From NCBI RefSeq assembly GCF_900169085.1, contig NZ_LT821323.1:186001-250000 (forward strand): DNA of 64,000 bases, in the 5' to 3' direction. The notes below the pieces were generated by a model. The model saw only the letters and a program-made list of their open reading frames with translations. It was not told where the DNA came from and did no database searches. Below, in pieces: positions 56,724-64,000 of the stretch (position 1 is its first letter; each line of letters opens with the position of its first letter). A program made the translations under genes and the position numbers. The stretch comes from Chlamydia suis (GTDB lineage Bacteria > Chlamydiota > Chlamydiia > Chlamydiales > Chlamydiaceae).

Positions 56724-57809
56724 CTAAGGCAACCTTCCCGGAGCCGCCCCGTACAAAAACGATGTTAAAAGCTCTTTACTTTCAGGGAAAGCTTGCACGG
56801 AAGGCCTCGCTCCAGAAACAATCTTTCCGTTTTTCAAAAGAAAAAGTCTTACGGGTTGAAAACATCCCAACAAATACCAAGCATGCTGTCCTAATCCAGA
56901 GCGAGTTCCTCCGCCTTCCAACAGATAATTCTTTTCTAAAAAGATCCCCCAAACTCCTCGCGAACGAATCACATCACTGTTCCAATCTCGCTCCACGCTA
57001 GCTAAGACCACTCTTCCCGACAACGGATTTAGCAGTCCATACAAACTCGCCAAGTAACAAGCTGCTCCATAAAAAGGAGCTTTTATAGCTTGCAATAAAG
57101 AGCGGGCCATTTCCCGAATTATATCAGAACAAACGAATCGTTCTTCAGGAGGCACGTCTCTTTGATGAAACTGATACACCATCTGGAAGACTATATAGAA
57201 AGGAATAACAAAAAAACGAAACAGGTTATACAACATTCTCGCTACAGAAACCACGGGAAGCAAAATACCCGCGACAAAACAAATGATAGTTCGAGAATCT
57301 ATAGGTGGATATGTGTAGACGGGAGCAATTCCTGAACCTTGTTTATCTAAAAGTGAGATATCCATATACGTATCCTGATCTCGAATAAATCGGATGAACT
57401 CTCCTTCTTTCTCACATACGATGACACGCTCCCAATTTCGAGACATAAAAGGTCGTATCTTTTTCCCGTATAAAACATCCGTCTTATAGGCGAGCTTGCA
57501 AAGAACCGCCATTCCTCCTCCTAACAAGATAAGTGGCGCCACAATCGCAACCAACATTTTAGGGAAGGTCAACAGTCCCGCATTGGCCAAATAGGCCAAC
57601 CGACAACAGATTCCTCCCAAAACAACAAGCACGCCCACAATGACGCAAACAAGCCGAGTTAAAGAGGGTTTATAAAACGAATTCGGCAAGCTACACCCCG
57701 TTATACGTCTTTGTGTAGCTCCCCAAGAAGAGAAGGCTGGGAAAGAATTTTCTGTTACCGGACGCAATCGAGCCTCGGCGGGAGGAAGATTCAGAAACGA
57801 AGAAACCAT
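56724..57809 (-). CDS. Inc-like membrane protein (CT195-like)
   Basis: 361 residues with two hydrophobic regions: a bilobe at about 54-108 and another long pair at about 181-215. Soluble C-terminal domain of about 140 residues. No signal peptide or enzyme motif. Resembles type III secreted inclusion membrane proteins. ATG at 57809, with an AGGAGG about ten bases upstream. Positional match to CT195. Confidence 0.72.
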   Translation of the reverse strand: MVSSFLNLPPAEARLRPVTENSFPAFSSWGATQRRITGCSLPNSFYKPSLTRLVCVIVGVLVVLGGICCRLAYLANAGLLTFPKMLVAIVAPLILLGGGMAVLCKLAYKTDVLYGKKIRPFMSRNWERVIVCEKEGEFIRFIRDQDTYMDISLLDKQGSGIAPVYTYPPIDSRTIICFVAGILLPVVSVARMLYNLFRFFVIPFYIVFQMVYQFHQRDVPPEERFVCSDIIREMARSLLQAIKAPFYGAACYLASLYGLLNPLSGRVVLASVERDWNSDVIRSRGVWGIFLEKNYLLEGGGTRSGLGQHAWYLLGCFQPVRLFLLKNGKIVSGARPSVQAFPESKELLTSFLYGAAPGRLP

Positions 57810-58025
57810 GTCGATCTTAACCTCCTAAAAATCACTTCTTTGACAAAGAGACTTCTAATCTCGAACGTTAAACAAAATTTTATCAATTAAAAAATGTTTT
57901 GCTTTCGATACCCACCTAACGACGAAGCCCTATACTGGTTTAATAAAACCCGAACAGTTATAATGTTTTTTCTTTTTTCTCCAACTAAAAGATTTCACTT
58001 TAAATAATCGAACTTTAAAAGTTGT

Positions 58026-58349
58026 ATGCAGATAACAATAGTTAATCCTAGTTCGCGCAATCCCGCTTCCTTTAACGAAGGACTGTTCTCGCATAGCACA
58101 TTGAATACCAATTCTTCTTTTGACTACCTAAAAATCTTGATTCCGTTTGTAACAGGAAGCTTTTGCCTATTGTTTGGAGCCTTGATTTTAGCCGGAGTCG
58201 TCACCGGGCTTCCCTTGCTGGCTGCAAGCTGCTTTCTCTCTCTTGGAGTCACTTTAGTGGCTGGAGCAGGACTATGTATGGTATTTAGGCCCCCCTTCTT
58301 CTCTATATATCAACCAAGAAAATCTGATTTACATATTTCTTATTACTAA
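58026..58349 (+). CDS. Small Inc-like membrane protein (CT196-like)
   Basis: 107 residues with a bilobed hydrophobic segment at about residues 36-83 and short hydrophilic ends, as in small inclusion membrane proteins. Divergent from the CT195-like gene; 76 bases before tsaD. ATG at 58026 with no strong ribosome binding site. Confidence 0.68.
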   Translation: MQITIVNPSSRNPASFNEGLFSHSTLNTNSSFDYLKILIPFVTGSFCLLFGALILAGVVTGLPLLAASCFLSLGVTLVAGAGLCMVFRPPFFSIYQPRKSDLHISYY

Positions 58350-58425
58350 CGTCTTGTCTGATTAACAAGCTCATGGTACGATCCTCTCCTTCCAAAACTG
58401 TTCTTCTTTTCTTTAAGTTTTTGCC

Positions 58426-59448
58426 ATGTTGACTCTAGGCCTAGAAAGCTCTTGTGATGAAACCTCCTGCGCTCTCGTCAAAGATGGGAAAATTCTTGCC
58501 AACCGGGTAGCGTCTCAGGATATTCATGCGTTTTATGGAGGTGTAATCCCCGAGTTAGCTTCCCGCTCACATCTACAAGTTTTTCCTAAACTTTTGACCG
58601 CAGCGGTTCAAGATGTCGGAATCTCCCTAGAAGACGTTGAATTAATCGCTGTGGCCAATACTCCTGGCCTTATCGGCGCCCTGTCTGTTGGCGTCAATTT
58701 TGCAAAAGGGCTCTCTAGCGGATTAAAGAAGCCCCTTATAGGCGTTAATCATGTAGAAGCCCATTTATATGCAGCCTGCATGGAAACCTCGTCTATTCGC
58801 TTCCCAGCTTTAGGTCTTGCCGTTTCAGGAGCACACACCTCTTTATTTTTGATGCCCAACGCAACAACCTTTCTCCTAATAGGCAAGACTCGAGATGATG
58901 CTATCGGAGAAACATTTGATAAAGTGGCTCGTTTTCTTGGTCTCCCCTATCCTGGAGGACAAAAGTTAGAAGAATTAGCTCAAAAAGGTGATGCCGAAGC
59001 ATTTCCTTTTTCACCAGCTAAAGTTCCTGGAAACGATCTCTCTTTCAGCGGGTTGAAGACAGCTGTATTATATGCTCTGAAGGGCAACAATAGCTCCGCC
59101 AAACCTCCGTTTCCGGAGATCTCTGAGGCTCAAAAACAAAACATTGCTGCATCTTTTCAAAAAGCAGCTTTTATGACGATTGCTCAAAAACTTCCTAATA
59201 TTGTAAAAGCGTTTTCTTGCAAGTCTTTGATTGTTGGTGGGGGCGTAGCAAATAATCGCTTCTTCCGCAGCTTGCTGAATCAAACGTGCTCTTTGCCTAC
59301 GTATTTCCCTTCTTCGCAGTTGTGCTCTGACAATGCTGCCATGATAGCGGGATTAGGAGAAAGATTATTTTGCTGCCAAACACATACTTCTAAAGAGGTT
59401 ATTCCATGCGCAAGATATCAGTGGGAATCTGCTTGCTTCTCGCACTAG
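58426..59448 (+). CDS. tsaD: tRNA threonylcarbamoyladenosine biosynthesis protein TsaD
   Basis: 340 residues, also known as gcp or ygjD. The N-terminal [15 protein letters not shown], metal-binding HVEAH and GETFDKVAR motifs are intact. Transfers threonylcarbamoyl to A37 of ANN-decoding tRNAs. ATG at 58426. Its end overlaps the oppA start by 43 bases, coupling it to the opp operon. Confidence 0.95.
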   Translation: MLTLGLESSCDETSCALVKDGKILANRVASQDIHAFYGGVIPELASRSHLQVFPKLLTAAVQDVGISLEDVELIAVANTPGLIGALSVGVNFAKGLSSGLKKPLIGVNHVEAHLYAACMETSSIRFPALGLAVSGAHTSLFLMPNATTFLLIGKTRDDAIGETFDKVARFLGLPYPGGQKLEELAQKGDAEAFPFSPAKVPGNDLSFSGLKTAVLYALKGNNSSAKPPFPEISEAQKQNIAASFQKAAFMTIAQKLPNIVKAFSCKSLIVGGGVANNRFFRSLLNQTCSLPTYFPSSQLCSDNAAMIAGLGERLFCCQTHTSKEVIPCARYQWESACFSH

Positions 59449-60959
59449 CGACAGCTGGCTGCTCTAACTCCTCACGCAAAACGAATCCCTCTGCCCATAA
59501 TCAGACAATATCTGTAAGCATAAAGGATGATCCTCGTACACTTGATCCTCGAGAAGTACGTCTTCTTTCCGATATCAACCTAATTCACCACCTTTATGAA
59601 GGGCTTGTTCAGGAGACTCCTTCCGGAGAAGTCTTCCCTGCTTTAGCAGAAAGTTTTTTCTTATCAGAAGATAAAAAAACGTATACTTTTCATTTAAAAA
59701 AAGCTCATTGGAGTAACGGAGACCCTGTTACGGCCCACGATTTTGTGCGGTCATGGAATGACATCTTACAGAACCGCATTGCAAGTATTTACTCCTTTGC
59801 TTTTTTGCCCATCGATCTAAGTGATGGCCCGGGATTTTTAGCTAAAGATGATCGCACTCTTGTTATTCATTTGCATACCCCAACTCCCCACTTTCTGAAA
59901 CTGCTTACCCTCCCGGCGTTTTATCCCGTACATTGTGAGCACCAAATGCGGAGCGAAGCAAAAGCTTTGCCCATATCTACAGGAGCCTTTTGCTTAAAAG
60001 AAAAAAAGGATCGTCAATGGCTTAAATTGGAAAAAAATCCTTACTATTATAATAAGGAGCAAGTAGCCATCCAGGAAATCCGCATACATGTAATTCCTGA
60101 TCCACAGACAGCTTCAGCCTTATTCAATCAAGGAAAATTGGACTGGCAAGGCCTGCCTTGGGGGCATAGCATTCCCCAAGAAGCTTTAGCAATGGCAAAT
60201 AAGCGCCGCGCTCCGCAATCATTTGATATATCCGGCACCTCTTGGCTTACGTTTAACACTTCCAAAGCCCCTTTTTGCCACCCCAAAATAAGACAGGCTT
60301 TAAGTCTTGTCTTAAACAAAGAAGCTCTCGCTTCTCCAACCTTTGTCAAGCCTGCAAAACATTTGCTACCTAACCATCTACACTCTTATCCAGAGCAACC
60401 TTCTTATAAGCAGCAAGAAGCCATTGCCTTGGCTAAAACTCTGTTACAAGAGGCTTTAGCGGAACTGAATATGACTGTAAAAGATTTAGAAAAATGCCCA
60501 CTGATCTTTTCAGCAACATCTACTGTAAACTCACAAATAGCTCAAATGATGCGTGATCAGTGGCGAAGAACTTTGGGAATTATGTTTCCTATTTGTGGGA
60601 AAGAGTATGCTCTATTACAAAATGATTTAAATACTAACGCCTTCTTTATGTCTATAGGCGGCTGGTTTGCAGATTTTTCCGATCCGCTAGCCTTTTTATC
60701 CGTCTTTTCCTCTAAAGGGGTTAAGCCTTATGCCTTAGAAGACCCTCAGTTCGATCAACTCATTCTGTCTATAGAAACAGAGAGAGATCCTCTAAAACGA
60801 GATGCTCTCATTTCTGAAGCGTCTCTATATTTAGAAAAACAAAATGTCATAGAACCTCTCTATCACGATGTTTTTCATTATACCGCAAATAATAAACTTT
60901 CTTTTGTTAGACTACACCCTTCGGGCGTGGTTGATATGCGGTATGCAAAAAACTTTTAA
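59406..60959 (+). CDS. oppA: Oligopeptide-binding lipoprotein OppA
   Basis: 517 residues. Signal peptide with lipobox ATAGC at about residues 15-19, then the family pattern ([30 protein letters not shown]). Periplasmic peptide receptor for the OppBCDF transporter encoded just downstream. Start ATG at 59406 lies inside the end of tsaD. Positional match to CT198. Confidence 0.95.
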   Translation: MRKISVGICLLLALATAGCSNSSRKTNPSAHNQTISVSIKDDPRTLDPREVRLLSDINLIHHLYEGLVQETPSGEVFPALAESFFLSEDKKTYTFHLKKAHWSNGDPVTAHDFVRSWNDILQNRIASIYSFAFLPIDLSDGPGFLAKDDRTLVIHLHTPTPHFLKLLTLPAFYPVHCEHQMRSEAKALPISTGAFCLKEKKDRQWLKLEKNPYYYNKEQVAIQEIRIHVIPDPQTASALFNQGKLDWQGLPWGHSIPQEALAMANKRRAPQSFDISGTSWLTFNTSKAPFCHPKIRQALSLVLNKEALASPTFVKPAKHLLPNHLHSYPEQPSYKQQEAIALAKTLLQEALAELNMTVKDLEKCPLIFSATSTVNSQIAQMMRDQWRRTLGIMFPICGKEYALLQNDLNTNAFFMSIGGWFADFSDPLAFLSVFSSKGVKPYALEDPQFDQLILSIETERDPLKRDALISEASLYLEKQNVIEPLYHDVFHYTANNKLSFVRLHPSGVVDMRYAKNF

Positions 60960-61130
60960 TAGTTGTTTTTACTCCGTGCGCAGAAAAGATCCTCTCTTTA
61001 AAATGCAGAAAGGCTTCTGCTGGAAAATTGCATTTTTATTCCAGACAGGAACACCTTTTTAGCAGAAAGCTCTCATATTGAAATCAACCAGCCGTGATCA
61101 AACACGAAACAAGACACAAAGGAATCTGCT

Positions 61131-62072
61131 ATGTTCAGGTACATAAAGAGGCGTCTGTTTTTTAATTTGATTTCTTTATGGGTAGTGGTCACCTTAACGT
61201 TTTTTATCATTAGAACGATCCCTGGAGACCCTTTTAATGATGAAAACGGAAATATCTTGTCTGCAGAAACCTTGGCAATATTAAAAAACCGCTACGGATT
61301 AGACAAGCCTTTATTTACCCAGTACCTCATCTATCTGAAATGTTTGCTAACGCTAGATTTCGGAGAATCTCTTATTTATAAAGATCGTACTGTTATCGGT
61401 ATTATTACTTCTGCACTTCCAGCTTCCGCTATTCTTGGATTCGAAAGTCTCTGTTTAGCTCTTTTTGGAGGAGTTGCTCTGGGAGTTCTTGCAGCCTTTT
61501 ACAGAAGAGGTTGCGGTCGCGCGATATTCTTCTCTTCCGTCATTCAAATATCTGTTCCCGCTTTTGTTGTTGGAGCTTTTTTACAGTACGTCTTTGCTAT
61601 AAAATACTCCTGTCTACCCATAGCATGTTGGGGAGAATTCTCTCACACCCTACTTCCCTCCATCGCCTTAGCAATCACCCCTATGGCGTTCATCACTCAA
61701 CTCACTTACGCTTCAGTCTCTGCAACTTTAAAAAAAGATTATGTTTTATTGGCTTATGCTAAAGGATTGTCTCCTTTTAAAGTATTAATAAAACATATTT
61801 TGCCCTATGCCTTGTTTCCTATCATTTCATACTCCGCATTCCTTATAACGACTTTAATGACAGGCACCTTTTCTATAGAAAATCTTTTCTGTATTCCCGG
61901 CCTAGGGAAATGGTTCATTTGTAGCATTAAACAACGCGATTATCCTATAACTTTGGGTCTTTCTGTCTTCTACGGAGCGTTTTTCATGTTATCTTCTCTT
62001 TTTTGCGATCTCCTCCAAGCATGGATAGACCCGCAAATTCGTTATTCCTATGGGGAAAAACGCTCCGAATAA
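61131..62072 (+). CDS. oppB: Oligopeptide ABC permease OppB
   Basis: 313 residues with six transmembrane segments. The N-terminal RRLFFNLISLWVVVTLTFF start and the cytosolic coupling loop YAKGLSPFKVLIKHILPYAL (EAA-type) are family marks. Pairs with OppC. 170 bases after oppA, a gap with no convincing gene. Confidence 0.95.
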   Translation: MFRYIKRRLFFNLISLWVVVTLTFFIIRTIPGDPFNDENGNILSAETLAILKNRYGLDKPLFTQYLIYLKCLLTLDFGESLIYKDRTVIGIITSALPASAILGFESLCLALFGGVALGVLAAFYRRGCGRAIFFSSVIQISVPAFVVGAFLQYVFAIKYSCLPIACWGEFSHTLLPSIALAITPMAFITQLTYASVSATLKKDYVLLAYAKGLSPFKVLIKHILPYALFPIISYSAFLITTLMTGTFSIENLFCIPGLGKWFICSIKQRDYPITLGLSVFYGAFFMLSSLFCDLLQAWIDPQIRYSYGEKRSE

Positions 62073-62102
62073 TAAATTAAAAAAAGGATTTCTAAAAACC
62101 GC

Positions 62103-62948
62103 ATGTCTCAATCTAGCTCGTTCCGTAGTTGGCATTATATCCGCACGAATAAAATGTTGCTGCTAGGCTGCATGGTTTTAACTATTTTAGTTTTGGCCGC
62201 CGCATTTCTTCCCTGCCTCTATCCTGACTATGAACGGACTGCTCCTGACTACGCTCTGCAGGCTCCGAGTACATTATTTCCCTTTGGAACAGACAATTTA
62301 GGGCGCTGCATGCTAGCTCGAACTCTTCAAGGAATTCGCCTTTCTTTATTGATAGCTGTGTCCGCCACCATTATCGATGTGTGTTTTGGATTGCTGTGGG
62401 CCACTATAGCCCTCGCCTGTGGAAAAAAGGTTGCTAATTTTATGAGCCGAGTGACTGAAATCCTGTTTTCTGTCCCAAGGATTCCTGTGATCATTCTTTT
62501 ATTAGTGATCTTCAATCATGGCATTCTTCCACTCATTTTAGCCATGACAATCACTGGCTGGATCCCTATAGCTCGTATTATTTATGGCCAATTTTTACTA
62601 TTAGAAAACAAAGAGTTTGTTCTATCTGCACGCGCCTTACAGGCGTCTACTTTTCATATTTTAAGAAAGCATTTACTTCCAAATACTCTAGGCCCAATCA
62701 TTTCTACTTTAATTTTTACCATCCCCAATGCGGTATACACAGAAGCCTTTATCAGTTTTTTAGGACTAGGAATCCAACCCCCTTATGCTAGCCTAGGAAC
62801 CCTTGTAAAAGAAGGCATTCATTCTTTAGACTATCATCCTTGGCTGTTCTTTGTGCCTTCATTTTTCATGGTTATTGTTTCTGTAAGTTTTAACTGTATT
62901 GGGGAAGGGCTACGAACAAACTTGTTAGAGGAAAATACGTTTGTCTAA
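62103..62948 (+). CDS. oppC: Oligopeptide ABC permease OppC
   Basis: 281 residues, second permease of the transporter. It has the FGTDNLGRCMLARTLQGIR segment and coupling loop SARALQASTFHILRKHLLPN, typical of OppC/DppC. ATG at 62103. Overlaps oppD by 8 bases. Confidence 0.95.
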   Translation: MSQSSSFRSWHYIRTNKMLLLGCMVLTILVLAAAFLPCLYPDYERTAPDYALQAPSTLFPFGTDNLGRCMLARTLQGIRLSLLIAVSATIIDVCFGLLWATIALACGKKVANFMSRVTEILFSVPRIPVIILLLVIFNHGILPLILAMTITGWIPIARIIYGQFLLLENKEFVLSARALQASTFHILRKHLLPNTLGPIISTLIFTIPNAVYTEAFISFLGLGIQPPYASLGTLVKEGIHSLDYHPWLFFVPSFFMVIVSVSFNCIGEGLRTNLLEENTFV

Positions 62949-63774
62949 AACTTTATTGAAAATTGAAAATTTAGTTGTCTCGGTAAAAGGATCGAATCAA
63001 CGACTAGTAAATCATTTATCTCTAACTATCAATCGACGCCAAAGTCTGGCGCTTGTAGGAGAAAACGGTTCTGGGAAGACAACTGTTTCTAAAGCTGTGC
63101 TCGGCTTTTTACCAGATAACTGTTGTATTCAGTCGGGACAAATTTTCTATTCCGGAACAGATATTACTCACTTATCCCGAAAAGAATTTCAACAGATCCG
63201 AGGAAAAAAAATAGCGACGATTTTCCAAAATGCGATGGGGACCCTTACGCCATCTATGCGTGTAGGAACTCAAATTGTAGAAACTTTACGCCATCATTTT
63301 GTTTTATCTAAAGAAGAGGCCTTGGCTAGAGCTCGAGAACTTCTTGTCAGCGTGCATATCGAATCGCCCGATCGCTGTTTACAACAATATCCCTTTGAAC
63401 TAAGCGGTGGTATGTGCCAACGAGTCAGCATTGCAATAGCTCTGGCAACAAAGCCAGAACTAATTATTGCTGATGAACCCTCAACAGCATTGGATTCTAT
63501 ATCTCAAGCTCAGGTGCTTCGTGTGTTAAAGCAAATTCACCAAAACAATGCTACAGCTTTATTGCTTATCACCCACAATTTAGCTTTAGTATCTGAGCTT
63601 TGCGAAGAAATGGCTATTATACGTCATGGAGAAATCGTTGAACAAGGCCCTGTACAGCAACTGTTACACGCTCCAACCCATCCCTATACCCAGCAGTTAA
63701 TTCGTGCTATTCCTAAAATTCCTAGTTTTTATAATCCCGAGCCTCCAAAAATTTTTGCAACAACAGCCCATTAA
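62941..63774 (+). CDS. oppD: Oligopeptide ABC ATPase OppD
   Basis: 277 residues; TTG start at 62941 inside the oppC end, after AGAGGA. Walker A GENGSGKTT, signature ELSGGMCQRV, Walker B LIIADEPSTALD, and the C-terminal APTHPYTQQLIRAIP block of oligopeptide ATPases are present. The unusual TTG start with coupled translation suggests expression matched to oppC. Confidence 0.93.
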   Translation: MSKTLLKIENLVVSVKGSNQRLVNHLSLTINRRQSLALVGENGSGKTTVSKAVLGFLPDNCCIQSGQIFYSGTDITHLSRKEFQQIRGKKIATIFQNAMGTLTPSMRVGTQIVETLRHHFVLSKEEALARARELLVSVHIESPDRCLQQYPFELSGGMCQRVSIAIALATKPELIIADEPSTALDSISQAQVLRVLKQIHQNNATALLLITHNLALVSELCEEMAIIRHGEIVEQGPVQQLLHAPTHPYTQQLIRAIPKIPSFYNPEPPKIFATTAH

Positions 63775-63788
63775 TCTTTTAATTAGTT

Positions 63789-64000
63789 ATGTCTAAGCTC
63801 GTCACAATTAAAAACCTCTCTCTCTCTATTCGACAACAGACGATTCTAAAAAACATCCACCTAGAACTGCATCGCGGAGAATGCCTAACGGTTGTCGGAG
63901 CAAGTGGATCTGGAAAAACCTCTCTAGCCTTAACAATTCTAGGGCTCTTATCCCCGAATTCCCCAGAAGCTATAACCTTTCACCTCCCGCCAAAAACTCC
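63789..64000 (+). CDS. oppF: Oligopeptide ABC ATPase OppF (5' part)
   Basis: 70 codons are visible before the window ends. ATG at 63789, 14 bases after oppD. Walker A GASGSGKTS and the LVTIKNLSLSI start match OppF-type ATPases; it completes the oppABCDF operon. Positional match to CT202. Confidence 0.9.
   Translation, partial: MSKLVTIKNLSLSIRQQTILKNIHLELHRGECLTVVGASGSGKTSLALTILGLLSPNSPEAITFHLPPKT

Noticed and set aside
56609..57001. Plus-strand frame of 130 codons with a GTG start
   Set aside because: Only the first 38 codons lie outside the antisense of the CT195-like gene; kept as a remark, not as a gene.
61511..61762. Plus-strand frame of 83 codons within oppB
   Set aside because: Alternate-frame shadow of a membrane protein gene.

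Overview
The window looks like the plasticity zone (replication-terminus region) of a Chlamydia chromosome, most likely Chlamydia suis. Four features in the sequence point there. (i) The right two-thirds follows the C. trachomatis CT169-CT202 gene order (trpR-trpB-trpA, oppA, dsbB/dsbA, kdsB-pyrG-yqgF-zwf-pgl, holB-tmk-gyrA-gyrB, tgt, mgtE, tsaD, oppABCDF). (ii) A tryptophan operon is present but contains only trpRBA, which argues against C. muridarum and the C. caviae group. (iii) An uninterrupted 3,362-residue large cytotoxin argues against C. trachomatis. (iv) There is a cluster of phospholipase-D-like genes and several Inc-like membrane proteins. The species name is inferred from memory of gene content and was not checked by a search.

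Layout. 1-200: tail of an upstream gene (by position probably the MACPF protein) and its terminator. 215-9556: six PLD-superfamily genes and one proline-rich gene, all on the minus strand; the last two PLD genes are a tandem duplication of about 1.52 kb. 9557-10156: gene-free stretch with a G10 tract. 10157-13467: two divergent members of a four-member paralogous family (Inc-like hydrophobic segment plus an IQ-like motif) and a small membrane protein. 13610-24742: an exported gamma-glutamylcyclotransferase-like protein and the giant cytotoxin (glycosyltransferase plus C58-type cysteine protease). 24897-26855: third paralog. 27099-29549: trp operator candidate and trpRBA. 29831-33618: a catalytically degenerate PLD-like protein with a proline-rich N-terminus, and the fourth paralog. 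33842-64000: conserved housekeeping genes with two tRNAs.

How it may work together. The accessory genes look like an effector arsenal acting on the host. The PLD-like proteins keep both HKD motifs, and four of them carry a near-perfect match to the eukaryotic PAM2 motif (LNPNAxEFxP) that binds the MLLE domain of poly(A)-binding protein. The degenerate PLD lost both HKD motifs but carries a PSAP motif followed by four PPxY motifs at an exact 12-residue spacing, the combination used by viral late domains to recruit TSG101 and NEDD4-family ligases. The four paralogs share an IQ-like (calmodulin-binding) motif at identical residue positions and a region resembling a decayed kinase fold. One PLD gene has a C10 tract that puts its natural ATG out of frame, suggesting phase variation. 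Together with the toxin this suggests heavy use of short linear motif mimicry; these are sequence-based hypotheses. The trpBA genes fit indole salvage rather than full tryptophan synthesis.
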